From the NCBI RefSeq assembly GCF_031143425.1, contig NC_090448.1, positions 330,348,177 through 330,412,176 of the forward strand: 64,000 nucleotides of DNA. Reading direction: 5' to 3'. This document shows, piece after piece, positions 21,562-32,478 of this stretch. The notes under the pieces are model-generated. The model was given only the letters and a program-made list of their open reading frames with translations. It did no database searches and had not been told where the DNA came from. Made by a program: the position numbers and the translations under genes. The stretch is from Pleurodeles waltl (Eukaryota; Chordata; Amphibia; Caudata; Salamandridae). Each line of letters starts with the position of its first letter. The first letter of the stretch is position 1.

Positions 21562-23022
21562 GTGGAAGGAGTGGTTCTTGCAGACTGCCTTACTGCTGAG
21601 CAGAAGGAAAACTGTAAAAATCTCCTTGGTCAATTTTCAGAACTCTTCTCACTCACACCTGGTACAACTACTTGTTGTGAACATACACTTGACACTGGAG
21701 ACAGTTTACCTGTCAAAATGAAAATTTACAGGCAACCTGACCATGTCAGAGATTCATAATATCAGAAGTTCAGAAAATGTTAGACCTTAGAGTTATTGAG
21801 CCTTCTGATAGCACCTGGGCCAGCCCAGTGGTGCTTGTCCCCAAACTGCATAGCAAAGAAGGAAATTGAGAAATGCGATTTTGTATGGACTATAGGGGTC
21901 TCAATTCAGTAACCAAAACTGATGCTCACCCTATACCCAGGGCAGATGATGTAATAGATACACTGGCAACTGCCAAGTATCTAAGCACTTTTGATTTGAC
22001 TGTAAGGTATCGGCAGATCAAAATGTCCGAAGATGCTAAAGCAAAAACTGCATTTTCTACCATAGGAAGGCATTATCAATTCACAGTTATGCCATTTGGT
22101 TTGTAAAATGCACCTGCCACTTTTCAGAGACTGGTGAATACAGTCCTCCAGGGTTTGGAAGCTTTCAGTGCAGCATATTTAGATTATATTGCTGTATTTA
22201 GCTCCACCTGGGAAGATCACCTGGTCCACCTCTGGAAAGTTTTAGAGGCCTTGCAAAATGTAGACCTACCTATCAAGGCTTCAAAGTGCCAGATAGGGCA
22301 GGGGAAAGTGGTTTATTGGGACCACCTGGTATGTGGGGAACAGATTAAACCACTACAGGGGAAGATTCATACCATTGTGGACTGGGCTCCCCCTACTACA
22401 CAGACCCATGTCAGAGCCTTCTTAGGTCTCACTGGGTATTACAGGAGGTTCATTAAGAACTATGGCTCCATTACAGCCTCTCTTAATGACCTCACCAGTA
22501 TGAAAATGCCTAAAAAGGTATTGTGGACAGCTAGCTGTCAGAAAGCTTTTGAGGAGCTTAAGCAGGCAATGTGCTCTGCACCTGCCTTAAAGAGCCCAAA
22601 CTACTCCCAAATATTCATTGTTCAAACAGATGCTTCTGAATTAGGGGTAGGGCTGTACTATCACAACTTAACTCAGAGGGCCAGGATCAACCTGTTGCTT
22701 TAATTAGCAGGAGGTTGACCCCTAGAGAAAAGCGTTGGTCTGCCATAGAGAGGGAGGCCTTTGCTGTGGTCTGGGCCCTGAAGAAGCTGAGACCCTACTT
22801 GTTTGGGACTCACTTCATTGTTCAGACAAACCACAAACCTCTATTTAGCTTAAACAATGAAAGGTGAAAACCCTAAATTGTTGAGGTGGTCCATTTCCCT
22901 ACAGGGTATGGACTTTACAGTGGAACATAGACCTGGAAGTACCCACTCCAATGCAGATGGACTCTCCATATATTTCCACTTAGACAATGAAGACTCATCT
23001 GGGCAAGGTTAGCCTTATTGTC
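21562..23022 (+). pseudogene. pol: Gmr1-type reverse transcriptase and RNase H
   Basis: RT starts at about 21562 (FSELFSLTPGTT), shifts frame near 21755, and continues with FCMDYRGLN, the catalytic STFDLTVRYRQI and MPFGL followed by a TAA at 22106. Past that stop the frame is open to 22703. The active site reads YLDYIAVFSS: the second Asp of YLDD is Tyr, which would abolish polymerisation. Thumb motif FLGLTGYYRRFIKNY follows. RNase H (22615-22990, frame change near 22660) has TDAS, EREAFAVVW and NADGLS, but TNHKP replaces TDHKP. Confidence 0.85.
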
Positions 23023-23029
23023 CCTCATT

Positions 23030-23041
23030 TGGGGGGAGGGT
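23030..23041 (+). promoter_or_regulatory. Polypurine tract of the Gmr1-type element
   Basis: GGGGGGAGGG directly precedes the 3' LTR start TGTGTAAAAAGC. Position and purine content fit the plus-strand primer. Confidence 0.6.
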
Positions 23042-24975
23042 TGTGTAAAAAGCACCATCTTTCTTGGCATGTTACCCCCATTTTTACCTGTATGTCAGTA
23101 TGTTTTTGCCTGTCCCACTGGGGTTCTGCTGGTCAGGACCCCAGTGTTCATGGTTTATGGCATAATCTATATGTCTGTATAGTGCTTGACAGTGTCACTG
23201 AGGCTCTGTTAATCAGAACCTCAGTGCTTATGGTTTCTCGGCTTTTAAAATTTGTCACTATAAGCTAGTGACTTCACTTACCAATTTCAATTGGCACACT
23301 GGTCCCCCCTTATAAGTCCCTAGTATGTAGTACCTAGGTATCCAGGGCATTGGGGTTACAGGAGATCCTAATGGGCTGCAGCATTTCTTTTGCCACCCAT
23401 AAGGAGCTCAGACAAACCCCCTCACAGGACTGCCACTGCAGCCTTCGTGAAATAACGCAGACGTTATTTCACAGCCATTTTCACTGCACTTAAATAACTT
23501 ATAAGTCACCTACATGTCTAACCATCACTTGTCTAAGGTTAGGGGCAAAGTTTATCAGTGTGAGGGCACCCTTGCACTAGCAAAGGTGCCCCCACATAGT
23601 TCAGGGCCATTTCCCGGGACTTTGTGAGTGCGGGGACGCCATTACACGCATGCACTACGTATAGGTCAATACCCATATGTTGGTTCACAATGGTAACTCC
23701 GAATATGGCCATGTAAGATGTCTAAGATCATGGTATTGTCCCCCATTCCAAATCTGGTATTAGGGAGCCAATTACACGCATCTTGGGGTCTCCACCATGG
23801 ACCCCCAGTACTGCCATACCAGCTCTCCGAGGCTTGCACTGCAGCTACAGCTGCTGCCACCTCACAAACAGGGTTCTGCCCTCCTGGGGTCTGAGCAGCT
23901 CAGTCCCAGGAAGGCAGAACAAAGCATTTCCACTGAGAGCAGGGTGTTACACCCTCTCCCTTTGGAAATAGGTGTTACAGGCTGGGGAGGGGTAGCCTCC
24001 CCCAGCCTCTGTTTATGCTTTGAAGGGCACAGATGGTGCCCTCCTTGCATAAGCCAGTCCACACCGGTTAAGGCACCCCTTGTTGCCTGTTCTGGCGCGA
24101 AACTAGACCAAGGAAAGGGGAGTGATGACTCCCCTGTCCTTCACCACCGTAGGGGTGGTGCCCAGAGCTCCTCCAGTGTGTCCCAGACTCCAGCCATCTT
24201 GCTTTGCAAGGTGTGGGGGCACTCTGGAGGGCTCTGAGTGGCCAGTGCCAGCAGGTGACGTCAGAGACCCCACCTGATATGTCCTTACCTGATAAGGTAG
24301 CCAATCCCCCTCTCAGGGCTATATGGGGTCTCTCCTGTGGGTTCTCTTCAGATTCTACTTGCAAGTTTCCAGCAGGAAGCCTCTGCAACTACTGCTTCAT
24401 CCTCTGACCTCGGATCAACCACAGCCTGCTTCCGGAACCAATGTAACAGCAACAAAGTATCCACAAGGGAAATTTTTCTTCTGCAACTTGAGCTCCAGCG
24501 AGCAACTGCAACAGTTTCCATGGTGTGCACGCTCTGAGGTCTCCCTGTCTTCACCCTGCACCAGAAGGGCCAAAGAAATCTCCTGTGGTGTGACGGAGTC
24601 ACTCCCCTGCTCATGCGGGCTCCTTCCAAGTCAATGACCGGTACTCCTGGACTCCTGTCACAGTGATGAGCATCCTCCTAGAAACACAGAGGGTGGACCC
24701 CATCGACACAGACTGTCCTGAGGTCCTGCTGACACAATTTGGAGGAGGTAAGACATTGCCTTACCTGAGAGCAACAGTACCTCTGTGCACCACATCTTCT
24801 TCATCTCCTGAGGCCTCTGTGCACTATTTGCAAAATTCCTTTGTGCACAGGCTGGCGCAGGTCCCCAGCACTCTATCATGCGACGCTCAACTTGCTGAGT
24901 TGACCTCCGGCGGCGTGGGACCCTTCTTTGTAATGCTGCACCAACTGCGTTTTGCACCTCCTTTGTCCCCATGTC
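23042..24975 (+). repeat. 3' LTR of the Gmr1-type element, 3'-truncated
   Basis: Starts TGTGTAAAAAGCACC after the polypurine tract. It matches the 5' LTR in two blocks and keeps about 970 bp (23673-24644) deleted from it. Similarity stops at CTTTGTCCCCATGTC (24975), where the 5' LTR still has about 1 kb to go. The true LTR end is therefore missing. Confidence 0.7.
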
Positions 24976-25754
24976 AGCGTTCCAGTTGCTGCGCCAGCGT
25001 TGTGACTGCAAATTCGACCCACGGCCCACTGGATCAATGCAAAGCTGAGCCGGAACGACGCAGCCCAACTTCCTGAGATGAATCAATGCAGCGCCTGCCA
25101 TGCAGCAGAAATTTCCACGCAACACCCACCGGATCGACACATCCCCTGTGACTTCATCCTGCACGCCCAGGATGTCAACGCATCGTCCCCTGGGCATCTG
25201 AAAACGCCGCAACCTGAAGAGGATCCCAGTCTCCGTGCCGGAAATCAATGCAAAGCCTGCCCTGCTTGAGAAATCAATAACGTTTCGTCTGTCTGTGCCG
25301 GAAAAATTGACTCACACCTCCCTGTTTTCCATGCAATTCATCCTCTGCGGTCCCTTGCGAAGAATTTGAATGCAAGCCAGGTACTTTGTGCTTGCAAGAG
25401 ACATTTGTTGCTTTTTAAGAACTAAAGACTCTTTATATAATTTTCTAAGTGATATTTCAACGTGTACTTATTGAATCTTAAATGTTTTGACATGCATTTA
25501 TCCAGATACATATTATATATTTTTCTAAACCCTGTGTGGTGTATTTTTGTGGTGTTCTACTGTATTATTGCATGATTTATTGCACAAATACTTTACACAT
25601 TGCCTTCTAAGTTAAGTCTGACTGCTCAGAGCCAAGCATTCAGAGGGTGGGCACAGGATAATTTGGATTGTGTGTGACTTACCCTGACTAGAGTGAGAGT
25701 CCTCGCTTGGACAAGGGGTAACCTGACTGCCAAACAAAGACCCAATTTTTAACA
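24976..25754 (+). repeat. 3' part of an LTR-like repeat (possibly repeat R)
   Basis: Non-coding, with GACGCAGCCC and TCAATGCAGCGCC words in the first 300 bases, then AT-rich sequence ending ...GACCCAATTTTTAACA at 25754. The style resembles 3236-4487, so it may be the other side of the repeat the Gmr1 element entered. The assignment rests on recalled repeat style only. Confidence 0.4.
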
Positions 25755-26118
25755 ATTTCCATTTGAAATATTAAGATATTAAGGACTATGGGGGTCATTC
25801 TAACCCTGGCGGTCGGTGATAAAGCGGCGGCCAACCCGCCAACAGGCCGGCGGTCAAAAAAATGCAATTCTGACCCTCGCGGGAACCGCCAACACAACCC
25901 GCCGCATCAACACTCCGACCGCCACGGCGGAACAAACAAACTGCGCAGCGGTCACCGCCAACAGCCAGGCGGCAGACAATGTACCGCCCACCCTATCACG
26001 ACCCACCAATCCGCCAACTTTTCCGGGGCGGGAGCACCGCCGATAAAAACACGGCGGAAACAGACATTTCCAATGGAAAACGCTCACCTCGAGACACTCC
26101 ACGCGGAATCCGGACAGC

Positions 26119-29100
26119 ATGGAACCCGAATTGAACATCATACCTGCTCTCGTCTACCTGCTCATCTACCACGAGTACGAACTCCGGCGCAGACGTCAAC
26201 GGTGAGTACTGCACCTACGACACACGGGAGGGGGGAGGAAGAAAGGTTATGGGCATACACATATGCGACCCCCCCACCCCCCCAATATGTACACACCAAT
26301 GCAGAGCAGGAAGTCACAGTGACACCACACAAAGACCCTTTAAAAATACAATGACACAACCAAATTTGGAATAAATTTTCATGTACCAAAAAAGCACCTG
26401 GAAATAATTGAGCAACCGTGAAAAATATTTACAAAAACCAAAAAGATATACACATCAGTGTATCACTGAAGTAACAAGTCCTGCACATCCTACGAATCTA
26501 ACATGTACGTGGGCCAAGGTTCTGCAAAACAAGGGCAAAGCCCACACACGAGACCTGAGTCCTTTGGAGAGAACACTGCAGGGGCATCCGATGTCAAAAC
26601 TACAGGCACCTCAGGGGGAAGGGAAGGGGGGGCCACCACAGCCACATGAGTCCACGACGCCAGATCCACGAGGAGCCACCATGCCCACTGTACCATCCTG
26701 GGGAGTGCAAAGCCACAGTCTCTCAAGTCTCTGCAGTGGGTGGGTTGCCCACTGTACCATCCTGGGGAGTGCAAAGCCACAGTCTCTCAAGTCTCTGCAG
26801 TGGGTGGGTTGCCCACTGGACCATCCTGGGGAGTGCAAAGCCACAGTCTCTCAATGTCTCTACAGTGGGTGGGTTGCCCACTGTTCCATCCTGGGGAGTG
26901 CAAAGCCACAGTCTCTCAAGTCTCTACATTGGGTGGATTGCCCACTGTGCCATCCTGGGGAGTGCAAAGCCACAGTCTCTCAGGTGGATTACAGAGTCCA
27001 CTGGTCAAGGAGGAGGCATGGTGGGCACAGTGAACCATAAACAGTGCCTGAGACGGCGGGACCCAGCGCAGCGGTGCATGACATGGCGATGTCCAGCGGA
27101 GCGGTGCTTGACAGGAAGGGCCCAGCGGAGCGGTGCTTGACAGGAAGGGCCCAGCGGAGCGGTGCTTGACAGGAAGGGTCCAGCGGAGCGGTGCTTGACA
27201 GGAAGGGCCCAGCGGAGCGGTGCTTGACAGGAAGGGCCCAGCGGAGCGGTGCTTGACAGGAAGGGCCCAGCGGAGCGGTGCTTGACAGGAAGGGCCCAGC
27301 GGAGCAGTGCTTGAGACGGCGGGGCCCAGCGGAGCGGTGCTTGACAGGAAGGGCCCAGCAGAGCGGTGCTTGAGACGGCGGGGCCCAGCGGAGCGGTGCT
27401 TGACAGGAAGGGCCCAGCGTAGCGGTGCTTGAGACGGGGGGGCCCAGCGTAGCGGTGCTTGAGAGGAAGGGCCCAGCGGAGCGGTGCTTGACAGGAAGGG
27501 CCCAGCGGAGCGGTGCTCTTCTGCACGGCGGGGCCCTGTTCAGCGGTACCTGTCTTCACGGCGGGGCCCTGTTCAGCGGTACCTGTCTTCACGGCGGGGC
27601 CCTGTTCAGCGGTACCTGTCTGCACGGCGGGGCCCTGTTCAGCGGTACCTGTCTTCACGGCGGGGCCCTCTTCAGCGGTACCTGTCTTCACGGCGGGGCC
27701 CTGTTCAGCGGTGCTCTTCTGCACGGCGGGGCCCTGTTCAGCGGGACCTGTCTTCACGGCGGGGCCCTGTTCAGCGGTGCTCTTCTGCACGGCGGGGCCC
27801 TCTTCAGCGGTACCTGTCTTCACGGCGGGGCCCTGTTCAGCGGTGCTCTTCTGCACGGCGGGGCCCTCTTCAGCGGTGCTCTTGCAGTATGTCAAGGGAG
27901 TCATACCTGGCCTGGACACCCTGCTCAGTCGCCCTCCGACCGTGCTGTGTCAGGCCCCTTCGGGGAGTGAGTCCTGGGCCCTTTGGTGTCGTCCCTTGCA
28001 GCCGGGATGGGGCTTGTGGGGCCCTCCTGCTCCACGCTCCTGGTGGTTGTCCTCTCCGCCCTGCTGTCCTTCCGCTCCTTAGATGGGGCTCTCGGGCCCT
28101 TGCCTCCCCTGGCTGCTGTGGCCGGTGAAGTGACCGGAGTCACCTCCTTGGGGGCAGCCGTCTCTGTCCGCTCACGGCGGCCCTTCAATTTCCGGGTCCT
28201 CTTGCCTGGGGGGGGGCTGGCTGTCCCCTTGCTGCTCACCGAAGTGTTACTGCCGCCAAAGGGTGGACTCCACATGCCATGCACCACTTGCACTGTAGTA
28301 GTTGGGCTGGTGGTGGCTGAGGTGCCCTTGGGACTTTTCCCAGTTGGAGGGGGTGGGTCGGGGGAGGGAAAGAGGTCAAAACTGGCGAGGTAATTTTTCT
28401 TGGGACCAAGGTAAGGGGTAGGAGTAGTGGTGAGAGAAGTGGAGGAAGAGGATGTGGTTGTATGAGAGCCAGGTGTGCTGTCCTTGGGTGCAGGTGACTG
28501 GGACGTTGTCTGTGGTGAGGTGGTTGGCTGTTGTTTGGGTGTCTGCCTGCGTTTATGTGTCTTGGAAGAGGGGGTGACAGACACAGTGGGAGAGGACACA
28601 GGGGACGTGTAAATGCCAGTGGGGGCGGTGACTGCAGGTGTGCGGACTGTAGTGGAGGGTTTGCTGGTGGTGGAAGAACTGGCTGATGTTGGGGTGCATG
28701 CAGGTGTGAGTGTAGACGTCACAGGGAGGGAGGAGGGAGACGAGGAGGACGGGGACACAGAGGTGGTAGTGACTGTTGATATGTCTGCATCTGTGTGTTG
28801 CTTGGGTGAATGCTTGTGTTTTCTGTGATGCTTATGTTTGGATGAGCTGGCCTTGGGTGTTGAGGTGTGTGCAGGCTGGTCTGATGGTGTGGATGGGATA
28901 GGTTGAGGTACAGGAGACAGAGAAAGGGTGGAGGCAGATAGAAGAGGGAGACTGGAGACAGGGACAATGGCTGCCGTCAGTGCTGAGGCCAGAGCAGTGA
29001 ACGCTCGTTGATGGGCAGCCTGACCCGAATGAATGCCCTCCAGGTAGGCATTGCTCCGATGCACCTCCCTTTCCACCCCCTGGATGGCATTCAGAAGGGT

Positions 29101-31971
29101 AGTCTGCCCAACAATGACCGTCCTCACCAGGTCAATGAGCTCCGCACTGAGGGCAGCAGGGGTAACAGAGGCAGGGGCTGAGGTGCCTGGGGCGAAGGAG
29201 ACGCGCGCCTTCCTGGCCGAGCGACCACGGAGCGAAGACTGAGGGGCTGCTGGGAGGGCGGTGCTGGTGCGCTGGGTGGCGGCTTTACCTGTTGTTGCGG
29301 GGGGCACAGATGGTGCCGCCCCGGCTAGGGAGCTCCCAAACGAGGACGTGTCCGTGTCACTGGTGTCTCCACCGGCCCCCGTTGTGGTGCTCCCCTCGCC
29401 CTCCGGATCACTGGTGCCCTCGGTGTCTGTGTCAGTGCCCACCGGGGCCTGGTGACCTGCAGCTCCCTCCTGCTCCGACGCCAAATCTCCTCCGCCTGAT
29501 GATGCTAAATCACAAGAAGACAAAGATTTAGGGTGGGGGGAGAAATTAAACAAAGTTGAGTGCATGCCTTAGCAATACCCTTTGCGGAGAGGACAGACAC
29601 AGGTGCCTCGTGCACTAAGTCGCGAACTTGGGGTACACTATTCAGTACTTCTGACTAGGCAAACAGGTCTAGGGACAACACACGCGCACATGTGTGATGC
29701 TGGAGCATGGGTAGCTGCACTTGGCACCCTACAGAGGTGGGGGGCGGGGGCACAGGGCCATGCCTAAGGGAGCGGACTACACTACAGAGAGCGCCCGGGC
29801 CTAATGTCACCCACAGCCGTCCTCCCCCACCCAGACGCCTCCAATGCGCATACAGATAGGAGAATGTGCGGATACTCACCCCCTTGTGTCTGCTGTGCTG
29901 TCCTCAAGCACCCATCCAAATTAGGGTAGGCCACCGCCAGGATCCGGGACATCAGGGGGGTCATGGTGCGACTGGCACCCCTCCTAGGTCGGGAGGCCAT
30001 CCCCAGCAGTGTTTCTGCGGTCTTCCTCGTTCCGCGGCGGATGTCCTCCCACCTCTTGCGGCAGTGGGTGCCCCGTCTGTTGTGGACCCCCAAGTTCCGG
30101 ACTTCCTCGGCGATGGCACGCCAAATATCGATTTTCTGGTGGGCGCTCACCTGTTTGACATGTACAGGGTGGGAAAGGGAAACCGTCACATATCTGCATG
30201 TTTGGAGTACATGCCCCCCCCGCCCCAACCTTGTCATGGTTCCCATTCTCTCATCTGTCGTGCGTTGCACTCCCCATTCCCTCCACACCCCACCAACTTA
30301 CACCCCCCCCCCCTCCACACAGGCATAACCCATTCAATGTGCACTGAGTGTACTCACCTGTTGGTCTGGAGGACCGTAGAGTTGCGCATACTGGGGGAGG
30401 ACCCCGTCCACGAGCTTCTCCAACTCTTCTGAACTGAAGGCGGGGGCCCTTTCACCAGTAGCAGCAGCCATTGTCACTTCCAGACCGAGTTCACAGCAGC
30501 ACTTGCAGTATAGGTCCTCTCCTGTGGATGATCAGGTCTCGAATGATTGAGCAGATAGAAAATGGCAGTCACGCCCGCGGCGATGCGTACCGCCGCGGTG
30601 CGTCCCGCGACCGCCGTCGCACATCGTCATTGGCTCCTGAAACCCATAGGCTTCAATGTTAACCAATGCGTCTTCGCACAGCGGTCTTCGACCGCCTACC
30701 GCCACGGTGTGCCCCGCCAGCGCAGTGACCTCACATCCCATTGTCCCACTTCACAGGTCAGGCATCGGCCATTTCAAGGGCCCACATGGCTTAATTTCTA
30801 ATGCGTCACACAGGCCTAGGCCTTGCAATGGCACACATACAAACATATCAAACCATACATTTACCCGTACTGTGCAAGCTGTGTTGTACGTACCTGTGAG
30901 TGGATTGACTCTGTACTCCATATTCTCCTTCCTAGGCACCGTCCGCTGGGACTAGCGATGAGAAGGAGGAATCCTCGCGTGTACCGTCCGCTGGTGGACC
31001 TGTCCACAATGGAAGAACGCCATATAATACTACGATACCGACTTGACCGTGCCTCCATCCATGAACTGTGTGCCCAGCTGGAGCCAGCCCTGATGTCCCC
31101 CATCCGCCAACCCACAGGAATTCCCCCTCTAGTGCAGGTTCTGTCTGTCCTCCATTTCTTTGCAACTGGCTCATTCCAGACAACAGTGGCCATGTCATCT
31201 GGGATGTCTCAGCCTATGTTTTCCAAGATCTTATCCAGAGTGTTGTCTGCCCTGATGACACTCATGCGGAGCTACATCATTTTCCCAGAGGAGGGTGATT
31301 TCCCTACAGTGAAAGCTGATTTCTATGCCCTTGGACACATCCCCAACATCATTGGTGCAATTGATGGGACCCATGTGGCTTTAGTCCCCCCAAATGACGA
31401 TGAACAGGTGTACAGGAACAGGAAGAATTACCATTCAATGAATATCCAGGTGGTCTGTTTGGCTGACCAGTACATCTCCCATGTAAATGCCAAGTTCCCA
31501 GGGTCAGTGCATGACGCGTATGTTATGCGAAATAGCAGCATTCCCTATGTGATGGAACAGCTACAGAGACAGCGTGTGTGGCTAATAGGTGACTCTGGTT
31601 ACCCCAACCTGCCGTGGCTATTGACCCCAGTGAGGTATCCCAGGACCAGGGCAGAGGAACGGTACAATGAGGCCCATGGGCGTACTAGTAGGGTTATTGA
31701 GCGAACCTTTGGGCTCCTGAAGGCCAGGTTTAGGTGCCTGCATATGACAGGTGGATCCCTAATGTACTCACCAAAGAAGGTGTGCCACATTATCGTGGCG
31801 TGCTGTATGCTCCACAACCTGGCTTTGCGACGCCAGGTGCCTTTCCTGCAGGAGGATGGTCCAGATGGTGGTGTTGTAGAAGCCGTGGAGCCTGTGGAGA
31901 GTGAAGAGGAGGAAGACTCTGAGGACGACACAGACAATAGGGACAGAGTGATACAACAGTATTTCCAGTAA
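26119..31971 (+). CDS. Harbinger-1 transposase (PIF/Harbinger DDE), two exons
   Basis: Exon 1 (26119-26201, 27 codons plus two bases) begins MEPELNIIPALV, ends in an Arg-rich run, and meets donor CG/GTGAGT. Exon 2 (30936-31971) follows acceptor TTCTCCTTCCTAG. Phases agree (two bases plus one), giving 372 residues, the usual size for HARBI1-like transposases. The catalytic triad is Asp171 (AIDGTHV), Asp247 (IGDSGYPNL) and Glu283 (VIERTFGLLKARF); PGSVHDAY is another family motif. The C-terminus is strongly acidic. The enzyme would cut at the terminal repeats and integrate at 3-bp targets, with Myb-like partners for DNA binding and nuclear entry, as known for the family. An alternative start at 30958 would give 337 residues. 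The 4.7-kb intron contains gene A on the other strand. Confidence 0.85.
26683..26984. repeat. Minisatellite, 64-65 bp unit, about five copies
   Basis: Units start GCCCACTGTACCATCCTGGG at 26683, 26747, 26811, 26876 and 26940. The copies are almost identical. It lies in the transposase intron; plus-strand frames through it are repeat artefacts. Confidence 0.9.
27064..27518. repeat. Minisatellite, 29-30 bp unit, about fifteen copies
   Basis: The core unit contains CAGCGGAGCGGTGCTTGACA followed by GGAAGGGCC. Variants have GAGACGGCGGGG in place of GACAGGAAGG. It abuts the 33-bp array, and both share GGGGCCC and CAGCGGTGCT words, suggesting derivation from one ancestor. Confidence 0.9.
27519..27888. 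repeat. Minisatellite, 33 bp unit, about eleven copies
   Basis: The unit contains CTTCACGGCGGGGCCCTGTT followed by CAGCGGTACCTGT, with GTGCTCTTCTG variants. Because 33 is a multiple of three, long frames pass through it on both strands (an 11-residue repeat), but none has a domain. It begins about 37 bases after the gene A stop codon, in its 3' region. Confidence 0.9.
27925..30471 (-). CDS. Harbinger-1 gene A: Myb/SANT-like protein, three exons
   Basis: Exon 1 (30358-30471, 38 codons) starts MAAATGERAPAFSSEELEKL and ends at CAG/GTGAGT. Exon 2 (29880-30150) follows acceptor GTCAAACAG and ends at GGGG/GTGAGT. Exon 3 (27925-29504) follows acceptor GTGATTTAG. Phases fit at both junctions, giving 654 residues. 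Residues 11-90 form a Myb/SANT-like trihelix domain (FSSEELEKLV, IWRAIAEEV, RKRWEDIRR). The C-terminal 520 residues are low-complexity Ser/Thr/Pro with a His/Lys patch (SSSKHKHHRKHKHSPK) and a Lys/Arg-rich end. A likely role is binding transposon ends or aiding nuclear import of transposase, by analogy with known Harbinger Myb-like proteins. The whole gene lies antisense within the transposase intron. Confidence 0.8.
30472..30935. promoter_or_regulatory. Presumed gene A promoter inside the transposase intron
   Basis: About 460 bp upstream of the gene A start. It contains a GC-rich cluster at 30575-30720 with repeated ACCGCC/GCGGT words (TACCGCCGCGGTGCG, CTACCGCCACGGTG) like those near the element ends. 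No TATA box is obvious. Possible autoregulatory binding sites for a Myb-like product; inference only. Confidence 0.35.
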
Positions 31972-32478
31972 CACACAGGTAAGAATCACCCACGCCATTT
32001 CACAATTGCTTATAGCCTCCTGCATCTGTACTTTCTGTAGTTCCCCACAGATGTTTTTCATTGATTTTTGCCTTTCCCTTCCCTTCTCAGTGCTGTCTGA
32101 CTCAGTACCTGACTTCTGCTTGGTTCGCCCATGAAATACAGCGTATTGACATTGGTATGTTGTCATGACTAATTGACAGAACAGAAATTGAACAGTAATA
32201 TGTAATACATTTGTTAATAATACAGCATGACTCAAAACAGATTTGTGTGCAAAATGTGATTTATTTACAGTGCTAGATATCGGTACATGTGATTCTAAGG
32301 GTGATGGGTGGGGGTGGAGGAATATCCATGGCAGAGTCCAGTTCTCAGTCTCACAGGTGCATTGTCCTTTTGCCTGTGGAAGGATGGAGCATAGGCAGTT
32401 CATGGTTGGACAGGGTGGCAATGTGGGACAGTGGGAAGACTTGAGGGGGTATGTCCTGCTGGCGGGGGTCTTGACATC

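Larger units (their letters stand above)
4488..24975 (+). mobile_element. Ty3/gypsy retrotransposon, Gmr1 type (IN before RT), decayed
   Basis: Related LTR sequences occur at 4488-6461 and 23042-24975 in direct orientation. The 5' LTR is followed by a TGG-starting primer-site candidate; the 3' LTR is preceded by a G-rich purine tract. Between them, after removing the nested provirus at 7613-19022, the order is gag, aspartic protease, integrase (20411-21420), reverse transcriptase and RNase H (21562-23000). Integrase upstream of RT is the copia-like order, known within Ty3/gypsy from the Gmr1 group first described in cod. All genes carry frameshifts or stops, and key residues are lost in PR and RT, so the copy is dead. 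No target duplication is visible because the 3' LTR end is missing. Confidence 0.85.

Noticed and set aside
26683..27888. Possible CRISPR-like array
   Set aside because: Repeats are directly tandem with no unique spacers, in a vertebrate transposon intron.
27005..27919. 304-codon minus-strand frame with 11-residue repeats
   Set aside because: It is the translation of the 33-bp and 29-bp minisatellites, starts just after the gene A stop and has no domain.
27425..28128. Plus-strand frames through the minisatellites
   Set aside because: Three overlapping frames all stay open because the repeat lacks stops; they run antisense to gene A exon 3.
30472..30957. Divergent promoter between gene A and the transposase
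   Set aside because: The phase-matched upstream exon at 26119 makes a transposase promoter near the left end more likely; a secondary promoter here cannot be excluded.
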